A stretch of DNA of 6,170 nt from an uncultured Eubacteriales bacterium. GTDB taxonomy: Bacteria > Bacillota > Clostridia > Oscillospirales > Oscillospiraceae. The notes under the pieces are model-generated. The model ran no database searches. It worked only from the letters and a program-made list of their open reading frames with translations, and was not told where the DNA came from. Shown in pieces: positions 1 to 5,958 of this stretch (within the stretch, counting starts at the first letter, position 1; the number at the start of each line of letters is the position of its first letter). The stretch lies in the NCBI GenBank assembly GCA_900321335.1, contig ONVR01000108.1, positions 1 to 6,170 of the forward strand. The letters run 5' to 3'. Position numbers and translations under genes: made by a program.

Positions 1-795
1 CTGGAGGAGCGCTATGCCAAAGCCGAGTGCCCCGTTGTTTCCAACAACTCCGCCCACCGCTGGACCGAGGATGTTCCCATGGTCGTGCCGGAAATCAACG
101 CCCGGCACATTGAGGTCATCCATGACCAGCGAAAACGTCTCGGCACAAAAAAAGGCTTTATTGCCGTTAAATCAAACTGCTCTCTGCAGAGCTATGTTCC
201 GGCCCTCACCCCCCTTCGGGAGGAGTTCGGGCTGAGCAAGGTTCTGGTATGCACGTATCAGGCTATCTCCGGGGCCGGCAAAACCTTTGAACGCTGGCCG
301 GAAATGCTTGACAATGTAATTCCCTATATCGGCGGTGAGGAGGAAAAATCCGAGCGTGAGCCCATGAAGCTCTGGGGCACTGTGGAAAATGGCAAAATCG
401 TCAACGCCACCTATCCCGCGGTGACGGCCCAGTGTCTGCGCGTGCCCGTTTCAGACGGTCACATGGCCGCCGTATTCATGTCCTTTGACCGCAAACCCAC
501 CATCGAGCAGATCCGTGAGCGCTGGGCAAACTTCTCCGGTCCTGCCCAGGAACTGGATCTTCCCAGCGCACCCAAGCAGTTCATCCACTATTTTGAAGAA
601 AACGACCGGCCCCAGACCCGTCTGGACCGGATGACGGAGCGGGGCATGGCCGTGTGTGCCGGCCGCCTCCGGGAGGACACCCAGTACGATTACAAGTTCG
701 TGTGCCTGAGCCACAACACCCTGCGCGGTGCTGCCGGCGGCGCTGTTCTGCTGGCAGAACTTCTGTGTGCCAAGGGCTTTATCACGGCTGAGTAA
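1..795 (+). CDS. asd: Aspartate-semialdehyde dehydrogenase, N-terminus missing
   Basis: This cytoplasmic enzyme reduces L-aspartyl-4-phosphate to L-aspartate semialdehyde with NADPH, the branch-point step for lysine/diaminopimelate, threonine and methionine. The reading frame is open from the first base and ends at TAA 793-795, giving 264 residues. Family members have about 360, so roughly 95-100 residues, including the Rossmann GxxGxxG nucleotide-binding start, lie upstream of the window. Visible family marks, numbered from the first visible residue, are the catalytic cysteine Cys60 in KSNCSLQ, the stretch NVIPYIGGEEEK (105-116), and RVPVSDGH (147-154) with Arg147 as substrate-binding and His154 as acid/base residue. 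The NVIPYIGGEEEK stretch and overall pattern fit the archaeal/fungal-like branch better than the E. coli type. An internal Met at base 79 is not the start, because conserved sequence (SNNSAHRW, 14-21) precedes it. dapA follows after 88 bases, so this is very probably an operon. The truncation is only the window edge. Confidence 0.95.
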   Translation: MEERYAKAECPVVSNNSAHRWTEDVPMVVPEINARHIEVIHDQRKRLGTKKGFIAVKSNCSLQSYVPALTPLREEFGLSKVLVCTYQAISGAGKTFERWPEMLDNVIPYIGGEEEKSEREPMKLWGTVENGKIVNATYPAVTAQCLRVPVSDGHMAAVFMSFDRKPTIEQIRERWANFSGPAQELDLPSAPKQFIHYFEENDRPQTRLDRMTERGMAVCAGRLREDTQYDYKFVCLSHNTLRGAAGGAVLLAELLCAKGFITAE

Positions 796-817
796 ATTTT
801 CGCATAGGTTATGATAT

Positions 818-861
818 GGCGGTAATCCCCGCCCTGCGGTTCCGGATTCCCTGAGGCCGCA
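818..861 (+). other. Two adjacent GC-rich hairpins between asd and dapA
   Basis: The 88-base gap between asd and dapA contains a 5-bp stem GGCGG/CCGCC (818-822 with 829-833, 6-nt loop). It is followed at once by TGCGG/CCGCA (835-839 with 857-861, 17-nt loop). Neither is followed by a U tract, so they are not ordinary intrinsic terminators. They end 9 bases before the dapA ribosome binding site. They might act as a processing or stability element that sets the ratio of asd to dapA expression. That role is inferred only from position. Confidence 0.35.
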
Positions 862-883
862 CAGTTTATAAGGAGGAATATCT

Positions 884-1774
884 ATGAAAACTCCTGTTTT
901 TACAGGTTCATCTGTCGCAATCGTAACGCCGTTTTATCCCGACGGCTCTGTTAACTATGACAAGCTCAAGGAACTGATCGACTTTCATATCGAAAACGGT
1001 ACGTCCGCCATCACCATCTGCGGCACAACCGGTGAGAGCGCGACCATGACCATTGCAGAGCATGTTGAGGTCATTGATTTCACCGTCAAGTATGCCAACA
1101 AGCGTATTACGGTGATCGCGGGCTCCGGCAGCAACGACACCATGGCCGCACTGGAGATCAGCAAGGAGGCTGAAAAATCCAGAGCCGACGCGCTGCTGAT
1201 GGTCACACCCTATTACAATAAGGCGACCCAGAAGGGCCTTATCCTGCACTATAACTACATAGCCGACAGGGTAAACACGCCGATTATTCTCTACCATGTG
1301 CCCAGCCGCACAGGCTGCTCCTTTACGGCGGAAACCTACAAGGAGCTCTCCCGGCATCCGATGATCAACGGCGTCAAGGAGGCCTCCGGCAACTTTGCGC
1401 TGCTGACCAGAACCATTGCCGAGTGCGGTGATGAACTCAACGTATGGAGCGGCAACGACGATGAGGTCGTTCCCATGATGGCTCTGGGCGCAAAAGGCGT
1501 TATCTCCGTGCTGGCCAACGTGGCCCCCAGGGTTGTCGTTGAGATGACCCAGGCCTGTCTTGCCGGTGATTTCAAAGCCGGCGCCGCTCTGCAGCTGAAG
1601 TACTTTGATCTGATCAAAAAGCTCTTTATCGAGGTTAACCCCATCCCCGTGAAAGCGGCAATGAACCTGATGGGGATGAACGTTGGCGGCAACCGCCTTC
1701 CCCTGTGTGATATGGAAGAGGACAACCTGGAGAAGCTCAGGCTCTCCATGCAGAAGGTCGGCCTGATCCGGTAA
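884..1774 (+). CDS. dapA: 4-hydroxy-tetrahydrodipicolinate synthase
   Basis: This cytoplasmic (beta/alpha)8-barrel lyase condenses pyruvate with aspartate semialdehyde to give 4-hydroxy-tetrahydrodipicolinate, the first committed step to diaminopimelate and lysine. At 296 residues it has the normal family length. Catalytic residues are all present: the Thr48-Thr49 pair in GTTGES (47-52), Tyr111 in YYNK, Tyr137 in LYHVPSRTG, Arg142 for substrate carboxylate binding, and Schiff-base Lys165 in GVKEASGN (163-170). SGNDDE (189-194) is also typical. Residues align to E. coli DapA with a constant offset of four. At the lysine feedback site, equivalents of Ser48, Ala49, His56, Asn80 and Tyr106 are kept (Ser52, Ala53, His60, Asn84, Tyr110), but those of His53 and Glu84 are Ile57 and Ala88, so inhibition by lysine may be weak. 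The start is set by AAGGAGGA at 870-877, six bases before ATG. dapB follows 12 bases after the stop. Confidence 0.97.
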   Translation: MKTPVFTGSSVAIVTPFYPDGSVNYDKLKELIDFHIENGTSAITICGTTGESATMTIAEHVEVIDFTVKYANKRITVIAGSGSNDTMAALEISKEAEKSRADALLMVTPYYNKATQKGLILHYNYIADRVNTPIILYHVPSRTGCSFTAETYKELSRHPMINGVKEASGNFALLTRTIAECGDELNVWSGNDDEVVPMMALGAKGVISVLANVAPRVVVEMTQACLAGDFKAGAALQLKYFDLIKKLFIEVNPIPVKAAMNLMGMNVGGNRLPLCDMEEDNLEKLRLSMQKVGLIR

Positions 1775-1786
1775 AGAGGAGAAACC

Positions 1787-2551
1787 ATGCTGAAGATAAT
1801 CATTTCCGGCTGCAACGGACATATGGGAAAAGTCGTTTCCCGTATTGCGGCCGAGGACCCGGAGATTCAGATCGTCGCGGGTTTTGACATCAATACCGCG
1901 GCCGACGACGGATTTCCGGTTTTTGCAGATCCTGCTGAGTTTTCCGGCCAGGCGGACGTTCTGATCGATTTCTCCCACCCCTCCGCTCTCGATGGGATCC
2001 TCGCCTGCTGCAAGGCCAACGGAATTGGCGCCGTTCTGTGCAGTACAGGTTACAGTCAGGAGCAGAAAGCACAGATTCTGAAGGCTTCCGAGGTAATCCC
2101 CGTTTTTCAGTCTGCCAACATGTCTCTCGGCATCAACGTGGTTGCGGATTTGCTTAAGCGGGCGGCCTCGCTTCTGGGCAGCAGTTATGACGTGGAAATT
2201 GTGGAAAAGCATCATCGGCGGAAACTGGACGCCCCAAGCGGTACGGCTCTTCTTTTAGCGGACGCCGTTTCCGAAGCCCTCCCCTATGAGCCGCAATACA
2301 TTTACGAGCGTCAGAGCCGGCGTCAGCAGCGGGGCGACGAGGAGATTGGAATCTCCGCTGTACGCGGCGGCACCATCGTCGGGATCCACGAGGTCTCTTT
2401 TTGCGGTCTGGATGAGGTCATTGAGATCAAGCACACAGCCTACTCCCGGGACGTTTTCGCAAACGGCGCCGTGCGGGCGGCAAAATTCCTCGCCGCTGTG
2501 TCCCGGCCGGGGATGTACACCTTTGCGGATCTGGTCGCCGGTTCCAACTGA
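1787..2551 (+). CDS. dapB: 4-hydroxy-tetrahydrodipicolinate reductase
   Basis: This cytoplasmic enzyme reduces the DapA product to tetrahydrodipicolinate using NAD(P)H. The 254 residues are a complete protein, slightly shorter than E. coli DapB (273), as is usual in Gram-positives. The N-terminal Rossmann motif is GCNGHMG (8-14). The family signature spans residues 140-153, EKHHRRKLDAPSGT, with catalytic His142 and Lys146; Gly152-Thr153 bind the substrate carboxylate. RGG at 193-195 and the C-terminal FANGAVRAAKFL segment (224-235) are also typical. AGAGGAG at 1775-1781 sits five bases before the ATG. The 12-base gap to dapA indicates co-transcription and probable translational coupling. The gene is the last of its operon, ending 8 bases before the terminator hairpin. 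Confidence 0.97.
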   Translation: MLKIIISGCNGHMGKVVSRIAAEDPEIQIVAGFDINTAADDGFPVFADPAEFSGQADVLIDFSHPSALDGILACCKANGIGAVLCSTGYSQEQKAQILKASEVIPVFQSANMSLGINVVADLLKRAASLLGSSYDVEIVEKHHRRKLDAPSGTALLLADAVSEALPYEPQYIYERQSRRQQRGDEEIGISAVRGGTIVGIHEVSFCGLDEVIEIKHTAYSRDVFANGAVRAAKFLAAVSRPGMYTFADLVAGSN

Positions 2552-2559
2552 ATACTTCG

Positions 2560-2591
2560 GGAAGCCGGCTGTGTACCGGCTTCCTTTTTTT
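2560..2591 (+). terminator. Intrinsic terminator of the asd-dapA-dapB operon
   Basis: A perfect 9-bp stem, GGAAGCCGG (2560-2568) with CCGGCTTCC (2576-2584), closes a 7-nt loop and is followed directly by seven T (2585-2591). It starts 8 bases after the dapB stop codon. It separates the dap operon from the next unit, which has its own promoter. Confidence 0.93.
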
Positions 2592-2630
2592 CACGATACG
2601 GGAATTGCATCAAAAGATCACGCATTAAAA

Positions 2631-2660
2631 TTGACGCAGCGGCAATGCTTGTTATATACT
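2631..2660 (+). promoter_or_regulatory. SigA-type promoter of the DUF4125/DUF4037/epimerase unit
   Basis: The -35 element TTGACG (2631-2636) and -10 element TATACT (2655-2660) are separated by 18 bases. Transcription would start near 2667, leaving a leader of about 23 nt before the ATG at 2690. It lies directly downstream of the dapB terminator, so the following genes are probably expressed independently of lysine biosynthesis. Confidence 0.8.
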
Positions 2661-2668
2661 TGAAGTAT
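2656..2668. promoter_or_regulatory. Perfect 13-bp palindrome over the -10 element, candidate operator
   Basis: ATACTTGAAGTAT is a perfect palindrome (six-base arms around a central G). It overlaps five of the six bases of the -10 element and reaches the predicted transcription start. A protein bound here would block RNA polymerase, so a repressor site is a natural reading. No regulator is encoded next to it in this window, and an AT-rich -10 region can produce short symmetry by chance. Confidence 0.45.
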
Positions 2669-2677
2669 CAAATAAAC

Positions 2678-2683
2678 GGAGGA
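2678..2683 (+). promoter_or_regulatory. Ribosome binding site that fixes the DUF4125 start
   Basis: GGAGGA lies six bases before ATG 2690. The frame stays open upstream to an ATG at 2645, but that codon lies inside the promoter spacer, before the predicted transcription start, and has no Shine-Dalgarno sequence. The start is therefore ATG 2690. Confidence 0.9.
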
Positions 2684-2689
2684 ACAGGC

Positions 2690-3397
2690 ATGAATAAGGC
2701 ATTGATTGACGATATCATTCAAAAAGAGTGGAGTATGTTCCAGAAGGTCAATGAGGGAGGTCCCCGGGCCGATTGCCAGGATGACCCCGTTACCTTTGAC
2801 GGCATGCGCCGGGGTCAGTTTATGGCCTGGTCGGAGGAGGCACTGCAATCTTATCAGTTGGATCTTCTCAACGCGGATCTGACCGGTCGCAACCTTGTCA
2901 TGGAAAAGTATATTCATATGATGAAATTCACCAATCCGGAGGATTATGAGCAGCTTAAGGATCGACTCACGTTCCCCTCGGAAAAAGGACTGGAGGACGC
3001 GGAATACATCGCCTGGGAAATGGTACGGCAGACCATACCGCTTCACGCCAAATATCCCTACGTCTCCGGTGCAGGGCGTCCCCTCTACTCCACCGACGAT
3101 TACAAGGGCACCACATCGATCCAGACGTATCAGCGGGGAGAGCTTCTGACCTATTCCGATAAGACCCTGTCCCTTCTTCGCAGGCACCTGGACGATCTGG
3201 CTGCCAAAGGGGAATCCCTTGCCCGCAACATTCTGGAATACTCGGTCATGCACTATGGTTACGACTCTCTTGACGACGCCGAAACCAGGATCCGCAGACG
3301 CATGGAGTCCTATTACGGCGCAGCCGGAAACGATGAAGGCGGCTGTGGGGATTGCGGCGGCGACTGCGGGGACTGCGGCTGTGACTGCTGCGGCTGA
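2690..3397 (+). CDS. DUF4125 family protein with Gly/Cys/Asp-rich C-terminal tail
   Basis: This is a 235-residue protein of unknown function. I recognise the DUF4125 family from its N-terminal region: EWSMFQKV (13-20), then GG..ADCQDD (23-32), TF (35-36) and MR..QF (39-44), with Cys29 as the only cysteine of the main domain. The middle is mixed helical and soluble-looking, with no signal peptide or membrane segment, so a cytoplasmic location is likely. A basic helix with RIRRR (200-204) leads to a low-complexity tail at 217-235 made only of Gly (8), Cys (7) and Asp (4); the cysteines are at 219, 222, 226, 229, 231, 233 and 234. The tail uses mixed synonymous codons. It looks like a metal-binding or redox tail, which is inferred from composition only. 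It is first in a three-gene unit, 15 bases ahead of a DUF4037 nucleotidyltransferase-like gene. Family assignment is from memory of its sequence pattern; the function is unknown. Confidence 0.85.
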   Translation: MNKALIDDIIQKEWSMFQKVNEGGPRADCQDDPVTFDGMRRGQFMAWSEEALQSYQLDLLNADLTGRNLVMEKYIHMMKFTNPEDYEQLKDRLTFPSEKGLEDAEYIAWEMVRQTIPLHAKYPYVSGAGRPLYSTDDYKGTTSIQTYQRGELLTYSDKTLSLLRRHLDDLAAKGESLARNILEYSVMHYGYDSLDDAETRIRRRMESYYGAAGNDEGGCGDCGGDCGDCGCDCCG

Positions 3398-3400
3398 TAT

Positions 3401-3406
3401 GGGAGA
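3401..3406 (+). promoter_or_regulatory. Ribosome binding site supporting a TTG start
   Basis: GGGAGA is followed after six bases by TTG at 3413. An ATG at 3408 is only one base from this site and reads Met-Leu-stop (ATGCTTTGA), so it cannot start the gene. Its stop codon overlaps the TTG. Confidence 0.7.
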
Positions 3407-3412
3407 CATGCT

Positions 3413-4348
3413 TTGAACGGACTGCAGCTGAGTAAGCAATACTATTTCGATACAGCCCGTGGGGAGCTGCTTCGTTTTTTCCCGGATCTGTATCCCCGTC
3501 TGGCCGCCGGCCTCGTGGGAAACGGCTCTGAGTGCTTCGGCTACGATGACGAGATCTCCCGGGATCACGATTGGGGCGTTGATTTTTTCCTCTGGCTTAC
3601 CGATGAAGACGCCGACAGGATCGACGATCTGCGCAAGTGGAAGCAGACGCTATTCGAAAAGACGCCGCCGCCTTTTGTCCGGAATCGATCTGCCTATGGC
3701 GCCGTAATCAACGTCATGACGGCAAAAACCTTTTACCGACAGCTCATCGGCTGTGAAGGCTGCCCCTCTACCTTGCAGGAGTGGGTCCGGGCGCCGGAGG
3801 AGAATCTGGCCATGTGCGTCAACGGAGAAGTCTTTGAGGACAACGCCGGAGCGTTCACGGAGATTCGAAACGAGATCCTGCACTATATCCCTGAGGATCT
3901 GCGGAAAAAACGCATTGCCACCCGCTGTATGCTCATTGCCCAAACCGGACAGTACAACCATCTTCGCATGGCAAAGCGCGGCGATTTTGTAACGGCCAGA
4001 ACAGCGCTGAGCCGTTTTCACGAGCACGTGATCGCGCTTGTGTTTCTGCTTAACAAAACGTACCGGCCTTATTATAAATGGGCATGGCGCGCCATGGGTG
4101 AACTGCCTGTTCTGGGTAGACAGATCGCCCCGCTTTTGCAGCAGTTGGCACTGTCTTCCATGGGACCGGAGAATATGTACCGGCAAGCGGAGCTTGTGGA
4201 GTCGATCTGCGCTCTTCTCATACAGGAGCTGCAGCGGCAGGGGCTTGCCACCTCCGACGAGAGCTTTATGACCGCCCAGGGCGAGCAGATTCAGGCGAGC
4301 ATTGAAAACCAGACCCTGCGCACGCTTCCCACCCAGTACGAAATCTGA
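3413..4348 (+). CDS. DUF4037-type nucleotidyltransferase-fold protein
   Basis: This 311-residue, apparently cytoplasmic protein carries a polymerase-beta-like nucleotidyltransferase signature near its N-terminus: Gly38-Ser39, then Asp51 and Asp53 in SRDHDWG (49-55). That spacing fits the superfamily pattern hG[GS]-x(9-13)-Dh[DE]h, and the surrounding stretch (GSECFGYDDEISRDHDWG) is what I associate with DUF4037 proteins. A helical C-terminal half (about 160-300) resembles the helical domains of aminoglycoside nucleotidyltransferase-like enzymes. The two acidic metal ligands are present, so catalysis is plausible, but the target (small molecule, protein or RNA) is unknown. The start is TTG, the only in-frame choice with a ribosome binding site. 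It lies 15 bases after the DUF4125 stop and 33 bases before the epimerase gene, so the three probably share a transcript. A toxin-antitoxin or antibiotic-modifying role is possible, but nothing specific supports either. Confidence 0.85.
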   Translation: MNGLQLSKQYYFDTARGELLRFFPDLYPRLAAGLVGNGSECFGYDDEISRDHDWGVDFFLWLTDEDADRIDDLRKWKQTLFEKTPPPFVRNRSAYGAVINVMTAKTFYRQLIGCEGCPSTLQEWVRAPEENLAMCVNGEVFEDNAGAFTEIRNEILHYIPEDLRKKRIATRCMLIAQTGQYNHLRMAKRGDFVTARTALSRFHEHVIALVFLLNKTYRPYYKWAWRAMGELPVLGRQIAPLLQQLALSSMGPENMYRQAELVESICALLIQELQRQGLATSDESFMTAQGEQIQASIENQTLRTLPTQYEI

Positions 4349-4381
4349 CCGGGGTAATTTTTATAAAGGAGAGTAGTTTCC

Positions 4382-5296
4382 ATGGCTAAAAACGTACTCG
4401 TCATCGGCGGCTCCTATTTCGCCGGCCGCGTATTCAACATCTTGACTTCCCGTACAGACCTGTTTGAGCTGCACGTGGTGAACAGAGGCAAGGCGCCCTT
4501 GAACAATCTCAACCACGTCACCCAGTATCAGTGTGACCGCCATGAGCCTATGAAGATGGCGGCGCTTCTGCCCGACATCAAATTTGACGCTGTCATTGAT
4601 TTTTGCGCCTATAAACCAGACGATATCCGCCAGATCATTGAGGCAATGAAAAATCGTATTGGTCAGTACATCTTTATCAGTACAAGCTCCGTATACGATC
4701 CCAGTATTACGACCCATAAAAAGGAGACAGATCCGGTTGTTGTTACAGATGCCGATAACCCGGTGGATGAGTATATTGCCAGCAAAGCCGTTCTGGAGCT
4801 GGAGTGCATGGCCTACTGCAAGCAGTACGGTATCCCCTACACCATTCTGCGGCCCTCGTTCATCTACGGTCCATTCAACTATGCGCCCCGGGAGAGCTAC
4901 TACATCGAAAAAATCGTCCGGGGAAAACCCGTTCCCGTGACGACGGACTGCAAGACGAAATTCAATTTTCTGTACGTCTATGATCTGACAACGGCCCTGC
5001 AGCTCTGTGTGGCCAATGAAAAAGCCTGCAACCAGACCTTCAACCTGGCCGCGCCGGAGGATATTACCTACGACAGTTTTATCGGTACGCTGGAAAGAGT
5101 CAGCGATATTCCTTTCACCAAGGAGCCTCACACGGTAGCGGAGGTGCTTTCGGACAACATCCCTCTCCCCTTCCCGCTGGAAAACGACGATTTGTGCGAC
5201 GGCAGCAAGATCACAGAAGTTCTTGGACTGCAGTACACCCCCTTTGAGGAAGGTATGAAAAAGACCTTCCAGATCTTCAAAAACGTCTATGCATAA
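4382..5296 (+). CDS. NAD(P)-dependent epimerase/dehydratase (extended SDR family)
   Basis: This 304-residue cytoplasmic oxidoreductase belongs to the extended short-chain dehydrogenase/reductase group. The dinucleotide-binding motif is GGSYFAG (9-15), with Arg35 (VVNRG) placed where it could contact an NADP 2'-phosphate. The active site is complete: Ser102/Ser103 in STSSVY (100-105) and Tyr131-x-x-x-Lys135 in DEYIASK. LRPSFIYGP (156-164) is typical of nucleotide-sugar epimerases and relatives. The C-terminal part gives no substrate clue, and no sugar-pathway genes are nearby. AAAGGAG at 4365-4371 precedes the ATG by ten bases. It is third in the unit, with no terminator between it and the DUF4037 gene. 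A role acting on a product of its nucleotidyltransferase-like neighbour is a guess from context. It could equally be a general CSP41-like or isoflavone-reductase-like SDR. The stop codon runs into the terminator hairpin. Confidence 0.9.
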   Translation: MAKNVLVIGGSYFAGRVFNILTSRTDLFELHVVNRGKAPLNNLNHVTQYQCDRHEPMKMAALLPDIKFDAVIDFCAYKPDDIRQIIEAMKNRIGQYIFISTSSVYDPSITTHKKETDPVVVTDADNPVDEYIASKAVLELECMAYCKQYGIPYTILRPSFIYGPFNYAPRESYYIEKIVRGKPVPVTTDCKTKFNFLYVYDLTTALQLCVANEKACNQTFNLAAPEDITYDSFIGTLERVSDIPFTKEPHTVAEVLSDNIPLPFPLENDDLCDGSKITEVLGLQYTPFEEGMKKTFQIFKNVYA

Positions 5297-5333
5297 AAAG
5301 AAGTTCCCGTTTGAAAACGGGAACTTCTTTTTT
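5295..5333. terminator. Shared bidirectional intrinsic terminator
   Basis: An 18-bp perfect inverted repeat has arms 5295-5312 and 5315-5332, with a GGGAAC/GTTCCC core. It ends in six T on the + strand (5328-5333) and five T on the - strand (complement of 5295-5299). It sits between two convergent genes. The last two bases of the epimerase stop codon and the stop codon of the - strand gene (5332-5334) lie within or against the arms. It should end transcription from both sides. Confidence 0.93.
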
Positions 5334-5787
5334 ATATGATTTTTGTAACGCCGTAGGTCACAAACGTGACGATAGCGGCGGCGATGAGCACGCCGATGAC
5401 GATGGCTGGCGTTGCTTTCTTCAAACGGATGCCCAGAACCGCTGCCACCAGCGCTCCGGTCCAGGCGCCTGTCCCGGGCAGCGGAATGGCCACGAGAATG
5501 CAGAGCCCAAGGGCACTGTACTTTTCAACCAGATCTCCTTTGTTCTGGGCGCGCTTTTCCAGCGCGGCGATCATGCGCTCCAGCTTTGGGATCTTTTTTC
5601 GCAGGAAGGCGAAAATGCGGCTGATAAAAAGGATGATAAACGGAACGGGGATCAAATTTCCAATCACGGCCGCAGTAATGGCCACAGAGTAGGGTAGCCC
5701 TCGGGTAATGCCGAATGGCAGGCCTCCACGAAGCTCGACTACCGGCACCATGGAGACGAGAAGCGTCAATACAATATTTTTTAACAT
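5332..5787 (-). CDS. Small membrane protein, Sm_multidrug_ex/COG2426 family
   Basis: This 151-residue integral membrane protein is of the family labelled 'small multi-drug export protein', a relative of the DedA/VTT membrane proteins. The export name is historical; the function is not settled. Hydrophobic segments are at about 4-16, 33-60, 92-120 and 127-150. They are interrupted by a basic linker (62-88, RKK and many Lys/Arg) that is probably cytoplasmic. Two similar Pro/Gly-rich turns, VELRGGLPFG (17-26, with Glu18 and Arg20) and IPLPGTGAWTG (101-111), mark the internal twofold repeat and possible re-entrant loops of the superfamily. The start is ATG 5787. AAAGGA lies 13 bases upstream (5801-5806), rather far, and the frame upstream has no better start before a stop codon at 5809-5811. 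It has its own promoter, converges on the epimerase gene and looks monocistronic. Confidence 0.88.
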   Translation of the reverse strand: MLKNIVLTLLVSMVPVVELRGGLPFGITRGLPYSVAITAAVIGNLIPVPFIILFISRIFAFLRKKIPKLERMIAALEKRAQNKGDLVEKYSALGLCILVAIPLPGTGAWTGALVAAVLGIRLKKATPAIVIGVLIAAAIVTFVTYGVTKII

Positions 5788-5847
5788 GAATATGACTGTT
5801 TCCTTTAATCAGATTTGTTCTTCGGGGCCTCTCCGACAGACGCTACT

Positions 5848-5876
5848 ATTAAACCATTTCTCCAATGAAATGTCAA
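5848..5876 (-). promoter_or_regulatory. Promoter of the Sm_multidrug_ex gene, with inverted repeat in the spacer
   Basis: Read on the - strand, a consensus -35 TTGACA (5876-5871) and a -10 TTTAAT (5853-5848) are 17 bases apart. TAATAG at 5851-5846 is an alternative -10 with a 19-base spacer. The start would be near 5841, giving a leader of about 54 nt. Within the spacer, CATTTC (5855-5860) and GAAATG (5867-5872) form an inverted repeat with a 6-base centre, which could be an operator. Confidence 0.75.
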
Positions 5877-5923
5877 CTGAGGGACAAGGTCTGATTTGAT
5901 GAAAAAATATCCCCCGGGTGGGC

Positions 5924-5952
5924 TTGTGCTGCAGGTATGCCGCTGGTATAAT
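5924..5952 (+). promoter_or_regulatory. SigA-type promoter reading into a gene-free region
   Basis: TTGTGC (5924-5929), a 17-base spacer and a perfect TATAAT (5947-5952) form a strong promoter with a predicted start near 5959. It is divergent from the - strand promoter at 5848-5876, with 47 bases between the two -35 elements. No protein gene follows within the window. Confidence 0.78.
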
Positions 5953-5958
5953 GACATC

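Noticed and set aside
796..883. Lysine riboswitch or separate promoter in front of dapA
   Set aside because: The gap is too short for a lysine riboswitch. TATGAT at 810-815 has no matching -35 element.
908..2215. Long open frame (435 codons) on the - strand across dapA and dapB
   Set aside because: It is antisense to two genes with complete catalytic motifs, has no recognisable family and no ribosome binding site. It is a by-product of the codon use of the + strand genes.
2645..2689. Upstream ATG giving DUF4125 fifteen extra residues
   Set aside because: It lies within the promoter, ahead of the predicted transcription start, without a ribosome binding site, whereas ATG 2690 has GGAGGA at ideal spacing.
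3338..3394. The Cys-rich tail as a frameshifted or read-through artefact
   Set aside because: It ends at a proper stop just before the ribosome binding site of the next gene and uses varied synonymous codons, so a real in-frame tail is more likely. A sequencing error cannot be fully excluded.
2618..3568. Open frame of 316 codons on the - strand opposite the DUF4125 gene
   Set aside because: It covers the promoter, the DUF4125 gene and the start of the next gene in antisense. Its low-complexity Ala/Val stretch is simply the reverse of the Gly/Cys/Asp coding repeat.
4361..5131. Open frame of 256 codons on the - strand opposite the epimerase gene
   Set aside because: It is antisense to a gene with clear SDR motifs and matches no family.
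5311..5697. Open frames on the + strand opposite the membrane-protein gene
   Set aside because: The - strand frame encodes a recognisable hydrophobic family protein with its own promoter and terminator. The + strand frames start inside or after the terminator and have no such support.
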